Below, piece by piece: positions 6,439-6,712 of a DNA stretch of 6,712 bases. The stretch is from Acidobacteriota bacterium. Its GTDB lineage: Bacteria > Acidobacteriota > Terriglobia > UBA7540. Position 1 is the stretch's first letter. Each line of letters begins with the position of its first letter. Both the position numbers and the translations under genes were made by a program. Under the pieces are notes generated by a model that saw only the letters and a list, made by a program, of their open reading frames with translations, made no database searches and had not been told where the DNA came from. Where the stretch lies: assembly GCA_021789565.1 (NCBI GenBank), contig JAJYJL010000461.1, positions 1-6,712 on the forward strand. The letters run 5' to 3'.

Positions 6439-6693
6439 TCAGCTTTCGGCGCTCTCTCCATCCGGCTGTGTTGGCGAATATTCCAAGGGCAATTCAACGG
6501 GTGACTTGTCCCGGCTCTTCAGGCTGCGGCGAAACATGACGGCGCCAAAACCAAAAAGAAGAAGCGCGACCACCATATCAATCAGGCGCGCAGATATTGT
6601 GTTGCCAATGACCCCCGCAATAGCCAGCAGCGCGCCCACAGCCATCGTGATCTTTGCTATCGGCATCAGGTAGACGTGCTCAGCAGATGGCAT
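6439..6693 (-). CDS. Small two-helix membrane protein, unknown function
   Basis: This 84-residue hypothetical protein has two predicted transmembrane helices, at about residues 11-31 (IAKITMAVGALLAIAGVIG) and 36-54 (RLIDMVVALLLFGFGAVMF). A basic stretch follows (RRSLKSRDK, 55-63), then an acidic, proline-containing tail. By the positive-inside rule the C-terminal tail would be cytoplasmic. I do not recognise a family. The ATG at 6693 has only weak ribosome-binding sequence. An alternative ATG at 6666 would start just before the first helix, and the frame stays open to the window edge, so the start is uncertain. It is read in the same direction as the fumarase remnant, 41 bases upstream of it, with no clear terminator between them. 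Confidence 0.6.
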   Translation of the reverse strand: MPSAEHVYLMPIAKITMAVGALLAIAGVIGNTISARLIDMVVALLLFGFGAVMFRRSLKSRDKSPVELPLEYSPTQPDGESAES

Positions 6694-6712
6694 AGTGGCT
6701 GATCTTTCGACT

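Overview
The window looks like a chromosomal segment of a GC-rich, Gram-negative soil or sediment bacterium. Acidobacteriota, or a similar glycan-degrading phylum, is my best guess. The basis is twin-arginine export signals on putative glycoside hydrolases, a fragment resembling the end of a TonB-dependent outer-membrane receptor, and an IclR-type regulator beside a sugar-degradation operon. The taxon is inference, since no rRNA or marker gene is present.

Left part (about 47-4553, minus strand): a compact operon read from right to left. It starts with a GH20-like beta-N-acetylhexosaminidase (2796-4553). An out-of-frame 64-codon tail follows (2612-2806), overlapping the GH20 3' end by 11 bases. 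Next are a Tat-exported putative TIM-barrel glycoside hydrolase (979-2523) and a Sec-exported putative TIM-barrel protein (47-982), which overlap by ATGA. All three main products appear to be exported, so the operon probably attacks an extracellular or periplasmic glycan, plausibly one containing N-acetylhexosamine. A well-spaced promoter (4616-4644) lies just upstream.

Middle (4554-5283): a 730-base region without an intact gene, but not empty. On the minus strand it holds a short piece resembling the N-terminus of a DUF5009/NagX-type acyltransferase (4612-4683), a strong hairpin terminator (4787-4824) and a fragment resembling a TonB-dependent receptor C-terminus (4861-4950). On the plus strand, abutting the receptor piece, is the last ~38 codons of a short-chain dehydrogenase (4953-5069). 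The last two fragments are oriented as if one deletion had removed the facing 5' halves of two divergent genes. A promoter and a small palindrome precede the regulator.

Right part (5284-6712): an IclR-family regulator (5284-6084, plus, TTG start) is the likely local controller of the hydrolase operon. It converges, with a 14-base overlap, on the C-terminal remnant of a class I fumarase/tartrate dehydratase beta chain (minus). Upstream of that remnant is a small two-helix membrane protein (6439-6693, minus).

I see no tRNA, rRNA, CRISPR array, transposase or intact mobile element. The most distinctive points are a hydrolase operon with two enzymes I cannot assign to a family, a possibly frameshifted GH20 tail, and four gene fragments packed around the regulator.
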